A stretch of DNA of 64,000 nt from the NCBI GenBank assembly GCA_963717635.1, contig OY970347.1, forward strand, positions 1,736,001 through 1,800,000. Direction: 5' to 3'. Below are positions 42,954 through 51,309 of this stretch, in pieces. How positions within the stretch are numbered: the first letter of the stretch is position 1; each line of letters begins with the position of its first letter. The translations under genes were made by a program, and so were the position numbers. The notes below the pieces were generated by a model that saw only the letters and a list, made by a program, of their open reading frames with translations, did no database searches and was not told the origin of the DNA. This DNA comes from JALZKA01 sp963717635 (GTDB lineage: Bacteria; Actinomycetota; Thermoleophilia; Solirubrobacterales; 70-9).

Positions 42954-43684
42954 CGACGCAGGTGGGCGAGCGGCGACGCGGGGCGGCGCTCCCGGGCGGG
43001 CGCCAGCGGCAGCTCGAGCGCGGCGGTCGTGCCGCGAGCGGTGGTTCGCACGCGAAGCCGGCCGCCATTGCCACGCGCCAGCGAACCCGCGACGCGCAGG
43101 CCATGGCCGCGTCGTGGCTCGGGACGCTCACGCAGTCGCGGTGCCGGGCGGGCGCCGCGATCGCGAACGACCAGGTCGATTGATCCGCCTCGGCGAATGC
43201 CCTCGACCGTGATCTGGCCGTCCCCGTGCTCGAGCGCGTTTGCGATCAGGTTGTCGAGGGCCTGAGCCACTCGGACGGGATCAACGTCGGCGAGCTCCTC
43301 GCCGCAGCGCCAACGGACCGCAATCCGCCGGCCGGCGGAGCCGACGCGGACTCGCCAGCGCTCGACGGCCGCGATCGCGAGCATCCGAGCCTCGATCGGC
43401 CGCCGGCGGAGCTCCGGCCGTTCGCCGTTCACCTCCCGGTCGAGGTCACGCAGCGCAAGGAGCGCCAGCTCGAGCGCGTCGGGACGGCCGGCTGTTTCGG
43501 TGGCCTTGGCGGTGAGCGTTAGTGCCTGCAGCGGGCGCCGCAGCTCGTGCAGGCACTCGTTCAGCGTCCGGCGCCGCCGCACGTCCCGGATCCGGTCCCG
43601 GATCGCCACCACGGCGATCGTCAGCGCCACCGGCCAGGTCGCCGCGGCGACCCCGGCGAGAGCGGCGAATCCCTCGCCCCTCAC
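42950..43684 (-). CDS. Sensor histidine kinase
   Basis: 244 residues from GTG 43684 (GTGA overlap with the regulator). One N-terminal TM (FAALAGVAAATWPVALTIAV) and no separate sensor domain. H-box is LHELRRPLQALTL, N-box DNLIANALEHGDG; the G boxes are abbreviated (GHGLRVAGSLARGNGG). Phospho-donor for the adjacent OmpR-type regulator; cpaB follows directly, so the pair may control pilus genes. Confidence 0.85.
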   Translation of the reverse strand: MRGEGFAALAGVAAATWPVALTIAVVAIRDRIRDVRRRRTLNECLHELRRPLQALTLTAKATETAGRPDALELALLALRDLDREVNGERPELRRRPIEARMLAIAAVERWRVRVGSAGRRIAVRWRCGEELADVDPVRVAQALDNLIANALEHGDGQITVEGIRRGGSIDLVVRDRGARPAPRLRERPEPRRGHGLRVAGSLARGNGGRLRVRTTARGTTAALELPLAPARERRPASPLAHLRR

Positions 43685-44394
43685 CCGGGCACCAACCGGT
43701 AGCCGACGCCCCATACGTTCACAACGAAACGTCCACCCTCCGGGTCGAGCTTGCGTCGCAGCCGGCTGGCGTGCGAATCCAGGGTGCGGGTCCGGCCCAT
43801 CGTCTTGAAGTCCCACACGTCGCGCAGGAGCTCCGACTTGGTGAACACGCGGCGCGGCTCGGACGCCAGCGCCAACAGCAGCTCGTACTCCTTGTTCGCC
43901 AGCGGCACCAGGTCGCCGTCGACCCGTACCTCGCGGCGGGAGGGGTCGATCGCCAGGTCGCCGACGCGAATCGATCCCCGGCGCTGATCCGAGCGGCGCC
44001 GCATCACCGAGCGCACCCGGGCGGATAGCTCGGCGTAGTGGAACGGCTTCGCCACGTAGTCGTCGGCGCCCTGTTCGAGGCCCCGCACCCGGTCGACGTC
44101 GGTAGCTCGGCCGCTGAGGATGATCACCGGAAGCCCGCTGTCGTAGCGGCCGGTCGAGCGCTCCGCCCGACGGATCTCGCGCAAGACGTCGAGGCCGGAG
44201 GCGTCGGGCAGGCCCAGGTCCAGGAGCAGGAGATCCGGGCTGCGGTACTGACAGTGGCGCAGGGCGTCGGCTGCGCACGGGGCCGGCACGGCGTCGAAAC
44301 TGTCCGCCTGAAGGTTGTCGCAGAGAAGCTCGAGCGTCGCGGCGTCGTCCTCGCAGACGACCACGACGCCGAGCGACTCGATCTTGGGAAGCAT
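43681..44394 (-). CDS. OmpR/PhoB-family response regulator
   Basis: 237 residues from ATG 44394. The receiver domain has acidic VCEDD, phospho-acceptor Asp in LLLLDLGLPD, the switch Ser in VIILSG and Lys in VAKPF. C-terminal winged helix with KEYELLLALASEPRRVFTKSELL and RTRTLDSHASRLRRKL. The start drops an Arg-rich upstream stretch that looks non-coding. Forms an overlapping operon with the kinase and cpaB. Confidence 0.92.
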   Translation of the reverse strand: MLPKIESLGVVVVCEDDAATLELLCDNLQADSFDAVPAPCAADALRHCQYRSPDLLLLDLGLPDASGLDVLREIRRAERSTGRYDSGLPVIILSGRATDVDRVRGLEQGADDYVAKPFHYAELSARVRSVMRRRSDQRRGSIRVGDLAIDPSRREVRVDGDLVPLANKEYELLLALASEPRRVFTKSELLRDVWDFKTMGRTRTLDSHASRLRRKLDPEGGRFVVNVWGVGYRLVPG

Positions 44395-44574
44395 CACCGG
44401 GGCCTCGTACTGCGGTCGGACACGACTACGCTCACCCCGGCCCATCGAACCGCGCCCCCGTAGCGAGAAAACGGGCCTTCTTCGACGTCGGTGGTGCAAA
44501 CCCTCGTTCAATCGAGGCCAGCGGTTGGCGCATGCCGACGAATTCGGAAAAGATGCTGACGCTCGCTTGACCGG

Positions 44575-44588
44575 CGACCGAACGGTCG
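44575..44588. repeat. Palindrome CGACCG-AA-CGGTCG upstream of the 44616 gene
   Basis: Perfect 6-bp arms at 44575-44580 and 44583-44588, just after a TTGACC (44567-44572). It lies in the 221-bp divergent gap between the response regulator and the unknown acidic protein. Possible operator or regulator site. The rest of the gap shows no ORF or RNA. Confidence 0.4.
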
Positions 44589-44615
44589 TCAGGGGAATCG
44601 GAGATAGAGGAAGAA

Positions 44616-45080
44616 GTGGAGAAGGCCACCCGCCGGGGCAACTACGAATCAGGATCGGACTACGTCCTCGAATACGGCGAGCTCCGCTTCTCCTTCAACG
44701 AACAGGACTTCGCCCAGCGGGTGGAACAGGCCGCCGTCAAGCTCGACTTCGTCGAGCACGGCCTGGCCCACGAGGAGCTGCACGATCTGCTCGAACTGGC
44801 CGTCAACGGCGAGATCCGCGAGCCGTCGTCCACGCTGGGGGAGCACATCAACGAGCACTGGACCGAGCTGGTCGGCCCCGCCAACCGCAGCCTCGTCCAT
44901 TGGTTGCGAAGACTGGTCTTCCGCGGCGCCTGGCTCGACCAGCGCGTCAAGGAGGGCGAGCTGGACGTCGTCTTCGACGACACCACACACTCCTTCGGCT
45001 ACGTCCAGCCCGAGCGCGACGCCGAGCCGATCGAGCTCAGCCGCGAGCCCTCCTGGGCAACGCTCGCCTATCGGCGCTAG
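44616..45080 (+). CDS. Acidic soluble protein of unknown function
   Basis: 154 residues from a GTG start with AGAGGAAGA upstream. No signal peptide or TM. Contains YVLEYGELRFSFNEQDFAQR, a helical middle (HEELHDLLELAVNGEIRE) and a C-terminal DVVFDDTTHSFGYVQPERD. Rich in Glu, Asp and aromatic residues. Not recognised. It is convergent with rho (6 bp apart) and divergent from the two-component operon. Confidence 0.7.
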   Translation: MEKATRRGNYESGSDYVLEYGELRFSFNEQDFAQRVEQAAVKLDFVEHGLAHEELHDLLELAVNGEIREPSSTLGEHINEHWTELVGPANRSLVHWLRRLVFRGAWLDQRVKEGELDVVFDDTTHSFGYVQPERDAEPIELSREPSWATLAYRR

Positions 45081-45086
45081 CCGGCG

Positions 45087-46400
45087 CTACTCCAGGCGCT
45101 TGCGAACGGCCGCCGCCGCTTCCGGCGGCGTCAGCTCCGCGAGCTCTGAGCGGAACTGGCGGATCTCCTCCAGTTCGTCGACCGAGCGCAGATTCTCCTC
45201 GCCGACGACCCGGCACTCCGCGAACTTGAGCGCGGGCTGGATGCCTTCCTCCGCGAGCGACCCGTCCAGCGTCACGAGCGCGGTCTCCGTCGTGGTCACC
45301 GCGCGATCGGCGGATCCCTCGTCCTCGCCCTCGTCAAGCGCGGTCGCGATCACTGTAAGCGAGCCGGCAGTCTCCTCGGCAAGCTCGCGGCCCGAGCCGA
45401 AGAGTCGCTTCACCTCCGCCGTGCCGTCAGCCGCGACCGCGAGCCGCGAGAGCGAGTCGCAGATCAACACGGCGTCGGTACCCGCTTCTGCGGCTCGGCG
45501 GCCGCGCTCGAGCGCAAGCTCTGAGATCCGCAGCTGCTCGGCGGGCGCCAGGTCGGCCGGCGCCAGGGCGAGCTCCGCGTTTGGCAACTCCCGCTGCCAC
45601 ACCGGCACCTCCTCCGGCCGCTCGTCGATCAGCAAGACGATCAGCTTGGGGCCCTCCGGGCCGGCCAAAATCGCCTGGCCCAACCCTCTCAGGAGCGTCG
45701 TGCGGCCCGACCGGGCAGTCGCCCGGATCAGCATCCGCTGACCGTAGGCGAGCGGCGCCAGCAGGTCCACGGCCCCGGACAGGACGTCCGAGTCGAACGC
45801 CAGCTTGATCCGGCGGGACGGAGGCACGGGTGTCAGCGAATCGAAGTCGACGCGTCCCTCCTCCTGCGGGTCGGCGCCGTTCACGGTGTCAACGTGGACC
45901 AGGGCCCGATGTCGCTCGCCCCGGCGCGGCTCGCGTGCCGGGCCCGTGACCTCGTCGCCCGCACGCAGGTCACAGCGGCGGACCTGTGAGGCCGAGACGT
46001 AGACGTCATCGTCGCGACTCGTCAATCCGCCGAGCCGCAGAAAGCCGTGGCGCTGGCGGGTCAGCTCGAGGATCCCGGTGACCTCCTCGGTCACGTCGGG
46101 TTCGGCGTTCTCGGGTTCGGGTTCGCGATCGCGCCGTCCCTCGCGCGGCGGCCGCGCGCCGTCGCGGTCCTCTCGGCGCCCACCGCCGGCCCCTGCCGAC
46201 AGCCGCTCGCGCTCGCGGCCGCCACGCCCCCGCCCACCGCGGCGTCCGCGGCGGCGCCGCGGACGCTCCTCGGCTCCGCCGCCCTCGAGGCGCGTGATCA
46301 GGTCGTCCCGGCGGAGCAGCCGGTAGCCGTCGATGCCGGCCTCGGCCGCCTGCGCGTGCAGGTCGGCGAGATGCAGCTCGGATAGCTCGGAGTCGCTCAT
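45087..46400 (-). CDS. rho: Divergent transcription termination factor Rho
   Basis: Hexameric RNA-dependent helicase family, 437 residues. N-terminal Rho-N-like helices (residues 1-40), an Arg/Gly-rich insert (45-95), the RNA-binding cold-shock-like domain (TGILELTRQRHGFLRLGG), then the ATPase domain. LIVLLIDERPEEV, DSLSRL and GSLTVIATAL align with Rho. The Walker-A loop reads ATARSGRTT: Arg233 replaces the near-invariant Lys of the usual AGKT. The STFD segment after the DERPEEV motif is also lost. ATP hydrolysis is therefore in doubt. TATAAC lies 11 nt before the ATG. Confidence 0.82.
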   Translation of the reverse strand: MSDSELSELHLADLHAQAAEAGIDGYRLLRRDDLITRLEGGGAEERPRRRRGRRGGRGRGGRERERLSAGAGGGRREDRDGARPPREGRRDREPEPENAEPDVTEEVTGILELTRQRHGFLRLGGLTSRDDDVYVSASQVRRCDLRAGDEVTGPAREPRRGERHRALVHVDTVNGADPQEEGRVDFDSLTPVPPSRRIKLAFDSDVLSGAVDLLAPLAYGQRMLIRATARSGRTTLLRGLGQAILAGPEGPKLIVLLIDERPEEVPVWQRELPNAELALAPADLAPAEQLRISELALERGRRAAEAGTDAVLICDSLSRLAVAADGTAEVKRLFGSGRELAEETAGSLTVIATALDEGEDEGSADRAVTTTETALVTLDGSLAEEGIQPALKFAECRVVGEENLRSVDELEEIRQFRSELAELTPPEAAAAVRKRLE

Positions 46401-46422
46401 GCGAGCGCCGAGTTATATCCAG

Positions 46423-47121
46423 TTAGCTGGAGCGGACCGCTTCGCGCGCCGCGACCAGGCCCTTGAGCCACTCGCCGAACTCCGGCCGCGTCTCCCAGTC
46501 GGCCTTGAACTTCTCGGCTCCGGCGGTGGTCAGCGGGTGGTCCAGCATCTGCCGCAGAACCTTCGACGGCACGGTTGCGATCTCGCAGCCCAGCTGGGCC
46601 GACGTGATCACGTGCTCGGGGTGGCGGATCGAGGCGGCGATGATCTGGGAGGTGACGCCCCCGGCCCGGAAGCACTCGACGATCTCGGCGACGACGCCGC
46701 CCGAATCGACGGAGATGTCGTCGAGCCGGCCCATGAAGCAGGAGACGTAGGTCGCGCCGGCGCCGGCGGCCAGCAGCGCCTGGTTCGGCGAAAAGACGAG
46801 GGTCATGTTGACCGGGATGCCGTCCGTGGTCAGCGCGTGCGTGGCCTCGAGCCCCTCCTTGCAGAACGGGACCTTGACGACGACGTGCTCGTGCAGCTCG
46901 GCCAGGGCGCGGCCCTCCGCGATCATCCCGGCGGGGTCTTCGGAGACGACCTCGGCCGAGGTCGGGCCGCCGACGAGGTCGCAGATGCGCTTCACGATCT
47001 CGCCCGGATCGCCGTCCTCCTTGGCGAGCAGCGACGGGTTGGTGGTGGCGCCGGCGAGGATGCCCCACTGGGCGATCTCCTCGACCTCGGCGACGGACCC
47101 GGTGTCGATGAAAAGCCTCAT
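46423..47121 (-). CDS. fsa: Fructose-6-phosphate aldolase / transaldolase-like enzyme
   Basis: Class I aldolase of the TalC/MipB group, 232 residues. Starts MRLFIDTGSVAEVEEIAQWG; ATTNPSLLAKE, the Schiff-base Lys in VVVKVPF (~residue 83), GIPVNMTLVFSPNQALLAA and SCFMGRLDDI are all present. Short transaldolases and F6P aldolases cannot be told apart here without the key active-site comparison. TAACCT (complement of 47128-47133) lies 6 nt before the ATG. Confidence 0.88.
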   Translation of the reverse strand: MRLFIDTGSVAEVEEIAQWGILAGATTNPSLLAKEDGDPGEIVKRICDLVGGPTSAEVVSEDPAGMIAEGRALAELHEHVVVKVPFCKEGLEATHALTTDGIPVNMTLVFSPNQALLAAGAGATYVSCFMGRLDDISVDSGGVVAEIVECFRAGGVTSQIIAASIRHPEHVITSAQLGCEIATVPSKVLRQMLDHPLTTAGAEKFKADWETRPEFGEWLKGLVAAREAVRSS

Positions 47122-47163
47122 GCGCCTAGGTTAGATCAGCCGACGGTCGGCGCGGGCGCGCGC

Positions 47164-48876
47164 TCAGGCCGAGGCCGCCGGGTCAATTCCCTCGGCGGCG
47201 GCCTCGGCGACCCAGGCGTCGGCCTCGGCGGCGATGCGCCTCGCGTCCCACGCCAGCTCGTCGCCGAGCGCTTCGGCCACCGGCTTGACATCGTCGGCCG
47301 TGCGCAATTGCGGCGCGGCCAGCAGCCCCAGCCGCGTGCGGCGCAACAACACGTCGGCGACCGATCTGGCCTGCTCGTGGCGCGCCGCGACCACAGCTTC
47401 GGCGACCAGGTCCGGGTGGCCCTCGGCGATCGGCGCCGCCAGCTCGGGGCGCTCGGCGGCGAGCTTCAGCACGTTGCGCGAGAAGTGCCCGTAGCGGAAT
47501 GCCAGCAGCTCGCGATGGCCCTCGGGGAGCGCCCCGTCCAGGCCCTCCGGAGTCGCCAGATCCTCGTCGTCGGCGGGCATGCCGAGCGGCAGGTCGCCGG
47601 TTCGGCACGGGGCCTCGCGGCCCTCGCGCTCGACCAGCCGGTCGACGACCTGCTTTGCCATCCGCCGCCAGGTCGTCAGCTTGCCACCGGTGATCGTGAT
47701 CAGCCCGGACGAGGTCTCGTAGAGCTCCGCCTTCCTCGAGATGTCAACCGACTTGTGTGGGTCGCCTGAAGAGATCAGGGGCCTGACGCCCGCGTACGAG
47801 CCCGTAATCCGAGACCGGTCGAGCGTCGTGCCGAAAAAGTCGTTGGCGGCCGCGAGCAGGTAGTCGATGTCGTCCCCCGAGGGCTCGACGTGATCGATGT
47901 CGCCGTCGTAGTCGCGGTCGGTGGTGCCGATCAGCGTCCGGCCATACCAGGGCAGCGCGAAGATCCGGCGGTCCTCGCCGGCGGGGACGACGCAGGCGGC
48001 GCGGCCGATGTCGAGGTCGTCGAACGAGACGGTCAGGTGGGTGCCGCGGCTGGGCGAGATGCGCGGGATCTCGGCCTCGTCGAGGATCTCGTCGGGCCGG
48101 ATCCGGTCGGCCCAAACGCCGGTGGCGTTGACCACGCTGGTGGCACGCACCTCGAACCGCTCGCCCGTTTCGCCGTCCGTGCAGACGACGCCGACAGCCT
48201 TGCCTGAGTCCTCGATCAGGTCCACGACCTCGTTGCCATTGCGCGGCACCGCACCGAACCGCTCCGCCTCGCCGAGGATCGTCAGCACCAGCCGCACGTC
48301 GTCGGTCTGGCAGTCGTAGAACATGTAGGCCTCGCGGGGATCGCGCGGTCCGAGCGCCGGGATCAGGTCGGTCGCCTCGTCCCCGGGAATCGTGCGGTGG
48401 CGATCGGGCGCCCACTGCTCGGGGGGAGGCGCGGCCTCCGACCCCTCGCCGCGCAGCGCGGTCTCCCGGCGGCGCTCGCGGCGCCCGCTCCCCATCCGCG
48501 TCGACGCCATCACGTCGTACATGTTCAGCCCGATCCCGAGCAGGCGGTTCTTGGGATCGTCGCCCAGGCTCGGCACCAGAAACGGCGTCGGATAGACCAG
48601 ATGCGGCGCCAGCTGGACCATGAGCTGGCGCTCGAGCAGCGCCTCCCGGACCAGCCCGAGGTCGAAGTTCTCGAGGTATCGAAGACCTCCATGGACCATC
48701 TTCGACGAGCGGCTCGAGGTGCCTGAGGCCCAGTCGTTGCGCTCGACGATCGCCACCGTGGAGCCGCGCGAGGCGGCGTCGAGGGCCACGCCGGCCCCGG
48801 TGATGCCGCCGCCGATCACGACCACGTCGAACTGCTCCTCGGCGAAGGCTTTAAGCGCGTCGGCGCGGGCGAGCAT
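47164..48876 (-). CDS. glpD: FAD-dependent glycerol-3-phosphate dehydrogenase
   Basis: Oxidises sn-glycerol-3-phosphate to DHAP and feeds electrons to quinones at the membrane. 570 residues. FAD-binding VVVIGGGITGAGVALDAASRG at the N-terminus, SSRSSKMVHGGLRYLE, GVWADRIR, a TITGGKLTTWRRMA motif, and a C-terminal GlpD cap domain. No glycerol kinase or facilitator is in view. Follows the nitroreductase remnant by 13 bp. Confidence 0.94.
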   Translation of the reverse strand: MLARADALKAFAEEQFDVVVIGGGITGAGVALDAASRGSTVAIVERNDWASGTSSRSSKMVHGGLRYLENFDLGLVREALLERQLMVQLAPHLVYPTPFLVPSLGDDPKNRLLGIGLNMYDVMASTRMGSGRRERRRETALRGEGSEAAPPPEQWAPDRHRTIPGDEATDLIPALGPRDPREAYMFYDCQTDDVRLVLTILGEAERFGAVPRNGNEVVDLIEDSGKAVGVVCTDGETGERFEVRATSVVNATGVWADRIRPDEILDEAEIPRISPSRGTHLTVSFDDLDIGRAACVVPAGEDRRIFALPWYGRTLIGTTDRDYDGDIDHVEPSGDDIDYLLAAANDFFGTTLDRSRITGSYAGVRPLISSGDPHKSVDISRKAELYETSSGLITITGGKLTTWRRMAKQVVDRLVEREGREAPCRTGDLPLGMPADDEDLATPEGLDGALPEGHRELLAFRYGHFSRNVLKLAAERPELAAPIAEGHPDLVAEAVVAARHEQARSVADVLLRRTRLGLLAAPQLRTADDVKPVAEALGDELAWDARRIAAEADAWVAEAAAEGIDPAASA

Positions 48877-48889
48877 CAGGGAGCCATCG

Positions 48890-49400
48890 TCAGTCGAGGT
48901 AGGTGACGGCCGCTCCGGCCGGCGGCCGGGCCGGAGCGGGCTTCTCGCCCGCCGCGTAGCCGAGGTGGATCAGGCCGATGAAGCGCTCGCCCTCGGGGGA
49001 CTCCGACCGCCTCGAGCCCCGCGCGCTCGCGCAGGATCGCGGGCGTTCGCCAATAGCCGGCCAGGCCGTGGGCATGGGCGGCCAGCAACACGATGTAGGC
49101 GGCAACACCGGCGGCGTGCAGGTCCTCCTCGTCCTGGATCTCGTCCCCAATCAGGGCGCAGGTGCAGACGACGAGCGTCGGCGCCCGGTCGAGCTTGGCC
49201 GCGGCCTCCGGACCGGCCGCCGCCTTGAGGCGTTCCAGCGCCTGCGGTCCGATGACCCGAAAGCGCCAGGGGATCGTCAGGTTGTGGTTCGGCGCCCAGC
49301 GGGCGAGCTCGAACAGCTCGTCCAGCACCTCGCGCGGAACCGGCTCGGGCTTGTAGGCCTTGTGCGTTCGCCGCCCGCGAATCGCCTCGTCAACGTCCAC
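48890..49400 (-). pseudogene. Nitroreductase-family protein with a frameshift
   Basis: GTG 49400 opens an FMN-nitroreductase: IRGRRTHKAYKPEPV and ARWAPNHNLTIPWRFRVIG are the FMN and active-site stretches. The frame is good to GLEAVGV, then shifts at a run of five Cs (GGGGG at 48995-48999 on the plus strand). The neighbouring frame supplies the missing C-terminus, GERFIGLIHLGYAAGEKP..., ending at 48890. One extra base fits exactly: the span is 511 nt. Either a recent mutation or a homopolymer sequencing error. TACGGT lies 6 nt before the GTG. Confidence 0.8.
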
Positions 49401-49428
49401 GTCATAACCGTAGCCGCGCACGCGGCGA

Positions 49429-51309
49429 TCAGGGGAGGCCCCGGCGGTACCAGAACCAACCACCCCCAAGCGCAAGCGCAAGCCCGCCGAGGCCCAGGGC
49501 CACGTAAGCCGCGGTCGAGTCACCCTCGTCCTCCTCGGAGACCGCATCAGCCACGGCAGCCTGCTCGGCAAGCACCGCGGCTGCCGCCGGGGCCGGCCCG
49601 TCGCTCCCGCGCTCGGAGCTCTTCCCCTCCTCACTGCCCTCTCTCGAGCGGTCCGGCGCTCCGCCGCCCTGGCCTCCGCCGCCCGCGTTCGCACCGCCGC
49701 CGGCAGTCTCCGGTGCCGTGTCGGCCGGCGGCTCCGCCCCGGCCTCCACGTCAGGCGCCGGCGCCGGCGCCAGGCCCCCGCCCCCGCTCCGCGGGACCGG
49801 TTCGACCGGCAGCGCCTCGCGGGTCACCGCCAGCAGTGCCTGAGACGTCACCCAGACCGGCGTGTGCGCGCTCGCCGAGTTGTAGGCATAGGACCCGTCG
49901 GCCCGTTGCCGCGCGGCCAGATAGGCGAGCCCTGAACGCCCGCGAGTCTGAACCTGGGCGGGATCGACCCCCGCGGCCACCAGACCCTGGACGGCCCAGG
50001 CGGTGGATTGCGAGTTGGTGACGCCGGTCTCGTTCAGTCCCCAGCCGCCCTCGGTGCGCTGCGTGCGGCGCAGGTAGGCGATCCCGCCATCGAGCCCGCC
50101 CGCCCCTGCCGCCGCGAGCCCCTGCATCGCGGCACCGGTCGAGTCGGGGTCCGACGGCTGCGAGGGGCCGAAGCCCCAGCCGCCGTCGGCACGCTGAGCG
50201 GCGCGGAGCCAGCTCTCGGCCTGCCCGACTCCGGCCGAGGTGCCAGCGGCGCGGAGGGCGAGCACGGCATACCCCGTCAGGTTCACCTGGCTCCCCCATG
50301 ATCCGTTCGCACCCTGCTTGCGGCGGAGGTCGGCGGCGAGGTCGCGGCCCGCGAACCGGCGTGAGTCGATCCCGGCCGCCTCGAGGCTCAGGATCGCCAG
50401 CTCGAGCTCGTTGGCAGCGCGGATCGCCCCGGCGTGATCTCGCATGTAATCGACGGGCGTGCGCCCGCGAGGGCCGACGTCGAGCGGATTCCGCCCCGCC
50501 GCCTCGAGCCCGAGCATCGCCCAGCCGGTCATCTGCGGGTTCGGACGCGCGCCGGGCGTCGCCGCGTATCCGCCCGAGGCCGAGCGCGCACGCTCCAGCC
50601 AGGCGCGCGCGGAGCCCGCACCTGACGCGCCCGCGGGATCCGGCGAGGCGGCTGTTAAGGCGAGCAGCAGCGCGACGACGGCGATCGGCAGCGCGCCTGC
50701 CGGATGCCAGCGGAACTCCAGCCGCGCTCGGTAGCGCTCGATGATGGCGACCAGCGCGGGCCCGGCGGCCAGCGCGATCGCGAAGTTGCCGAGCGCGTGG
50801 GCGACGTTGAACGGGACGCCACGGGCGGCGAGGGCGAGATACCGGTCAAGCGACTGCTCGCCGCCGTAGGTGACCATCACCGAGAGGTCGAGCAGGGCGC
50901 CGTAGACCAGCGCCATCGCGGCACAGGCGCAGGCGAGGCCGAGGCGGCCGAGATGGCGGCCAAAGACGAATGCCAGCCCCGCCCCGGCAACCCCCGCCAA
51001 TCCCCAGCCGCCCATCTGCCAGATCGTCCACGGCCCCTGGCCAAGCCAGATGTTCGAGATCGGCGCTGCCAGGGCGCCGACCGCGAAGCCGGGCGCACCG
51101 CCGAGGGCGTACCCGGTCAGCAGCGCGACGTCGGTGGTGCCGACAAGGTTTGGAATCGGAGCGAGGACCAGTCGCCCCGCCACCGCGAGCGCGGCCAGCG
51201 CCGCGACCAGCGCCACGACGCGCGCGCTCGGCCGGGTCCGCTCGTACCACGCGAACCCCACCACGAGCACGATCGCGAGCCCGGCGAAGGCGGCGGCCTG
51301 CCAGGTCAT
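49429..51309 (-). CDS. ECF transporter S-component fused to extracytoplasmic alpha/alpha-toroid, probably cobalamin capture
   Basis: 626 residues, a rare fusion. Residues ~1-195 form a six-TM ECF substrate-binding subunit with PNLVGTTDVALLTGYALGG and NIWLGQGPWTIWQMGGWGL. A seventh TM (~205-222) leads outside. Residues ~235-500 are toroid repeats with QxxxGxW motifs (QRADGGWGFG, QRTEGGWGLN, KQGANGSWGS). Then comes a Pro/Gly/Glu-rich linker and a C-terminal TM with RR on the inside. The toroid is thus tethered at both ends. Prenyltransferase-type toroids are also the fold of intrinsic factor's cobalamin-binding domain. Last gene behind the B12 riboswitch; overlaps ecfA as ATGA. Confidence 0.85.
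   Translation of the reverse strand: MTWQAAAFAGLAIVLVVGFAWYERTRPSARVVALVAALAALAVAGRLVLAPIPNLVGTTDVALLTGYALGGAPGFAVGALAAPISNIWLGQGPWTIWQMGGWGLAGVAGAGLAFVFGRHLGRLGLACACAAMALVYGALLDLSVMVTYGGEQSLDRYLALAARGVPFNVAHALGNFAIALAAGPALVAIIERYRARLEFRWHPAGALPIAVVALLLALTAASPDPAGASGAGSARAWLERARSASGGYAATPGARPNPQMTGWAMLGLEAAGRNPLDVGPRGRTPVDYMRDHAGAIRAANELELAILSLEAAGIDSRRFAGRDLAADLRRKQGANGSWGSQVNLTGYAVLALRAAGTSAGVGQAESWLRAAQRADGGWGFGPSQPSDPDSTGAAMQGLAAAGAGGLDGGIAYLRRTQRTEGGWGLNETGVTNSQSTAWAVQGLVAAGVDPAQVQTRGRSGLAYLAARQRADGSYAYNSASAHTPVWVTSQALLAVTREALPVEPVPRSGGGGLAPAPAPDVEAGAEPPADTAPETAGGGANAGGGGQGGGAPDRSREGSEEGKSSERGSDGPAPAAAAVLAEQAAVADAVSEEDEGDSTAAYVALGLGGLALALGGGWFWYRRGLP

Noticed and set aside
45087..46400. 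rho as a pseudogene because of the altered P-loop
   Set aside because: The frame is intact, other Rho motifs are kept and codon use is normal; it is treated as a divergent functional gene.
48890..49400. The nitroreductase as BluB (lower-ligand synthase) linked to the B12 operon
   Set aside because: Too short (~170 residues against ~220) and the N-terminal and C-terminal motifs fit ordinary nitroreductases; it also has its own promoter-like hexamer.
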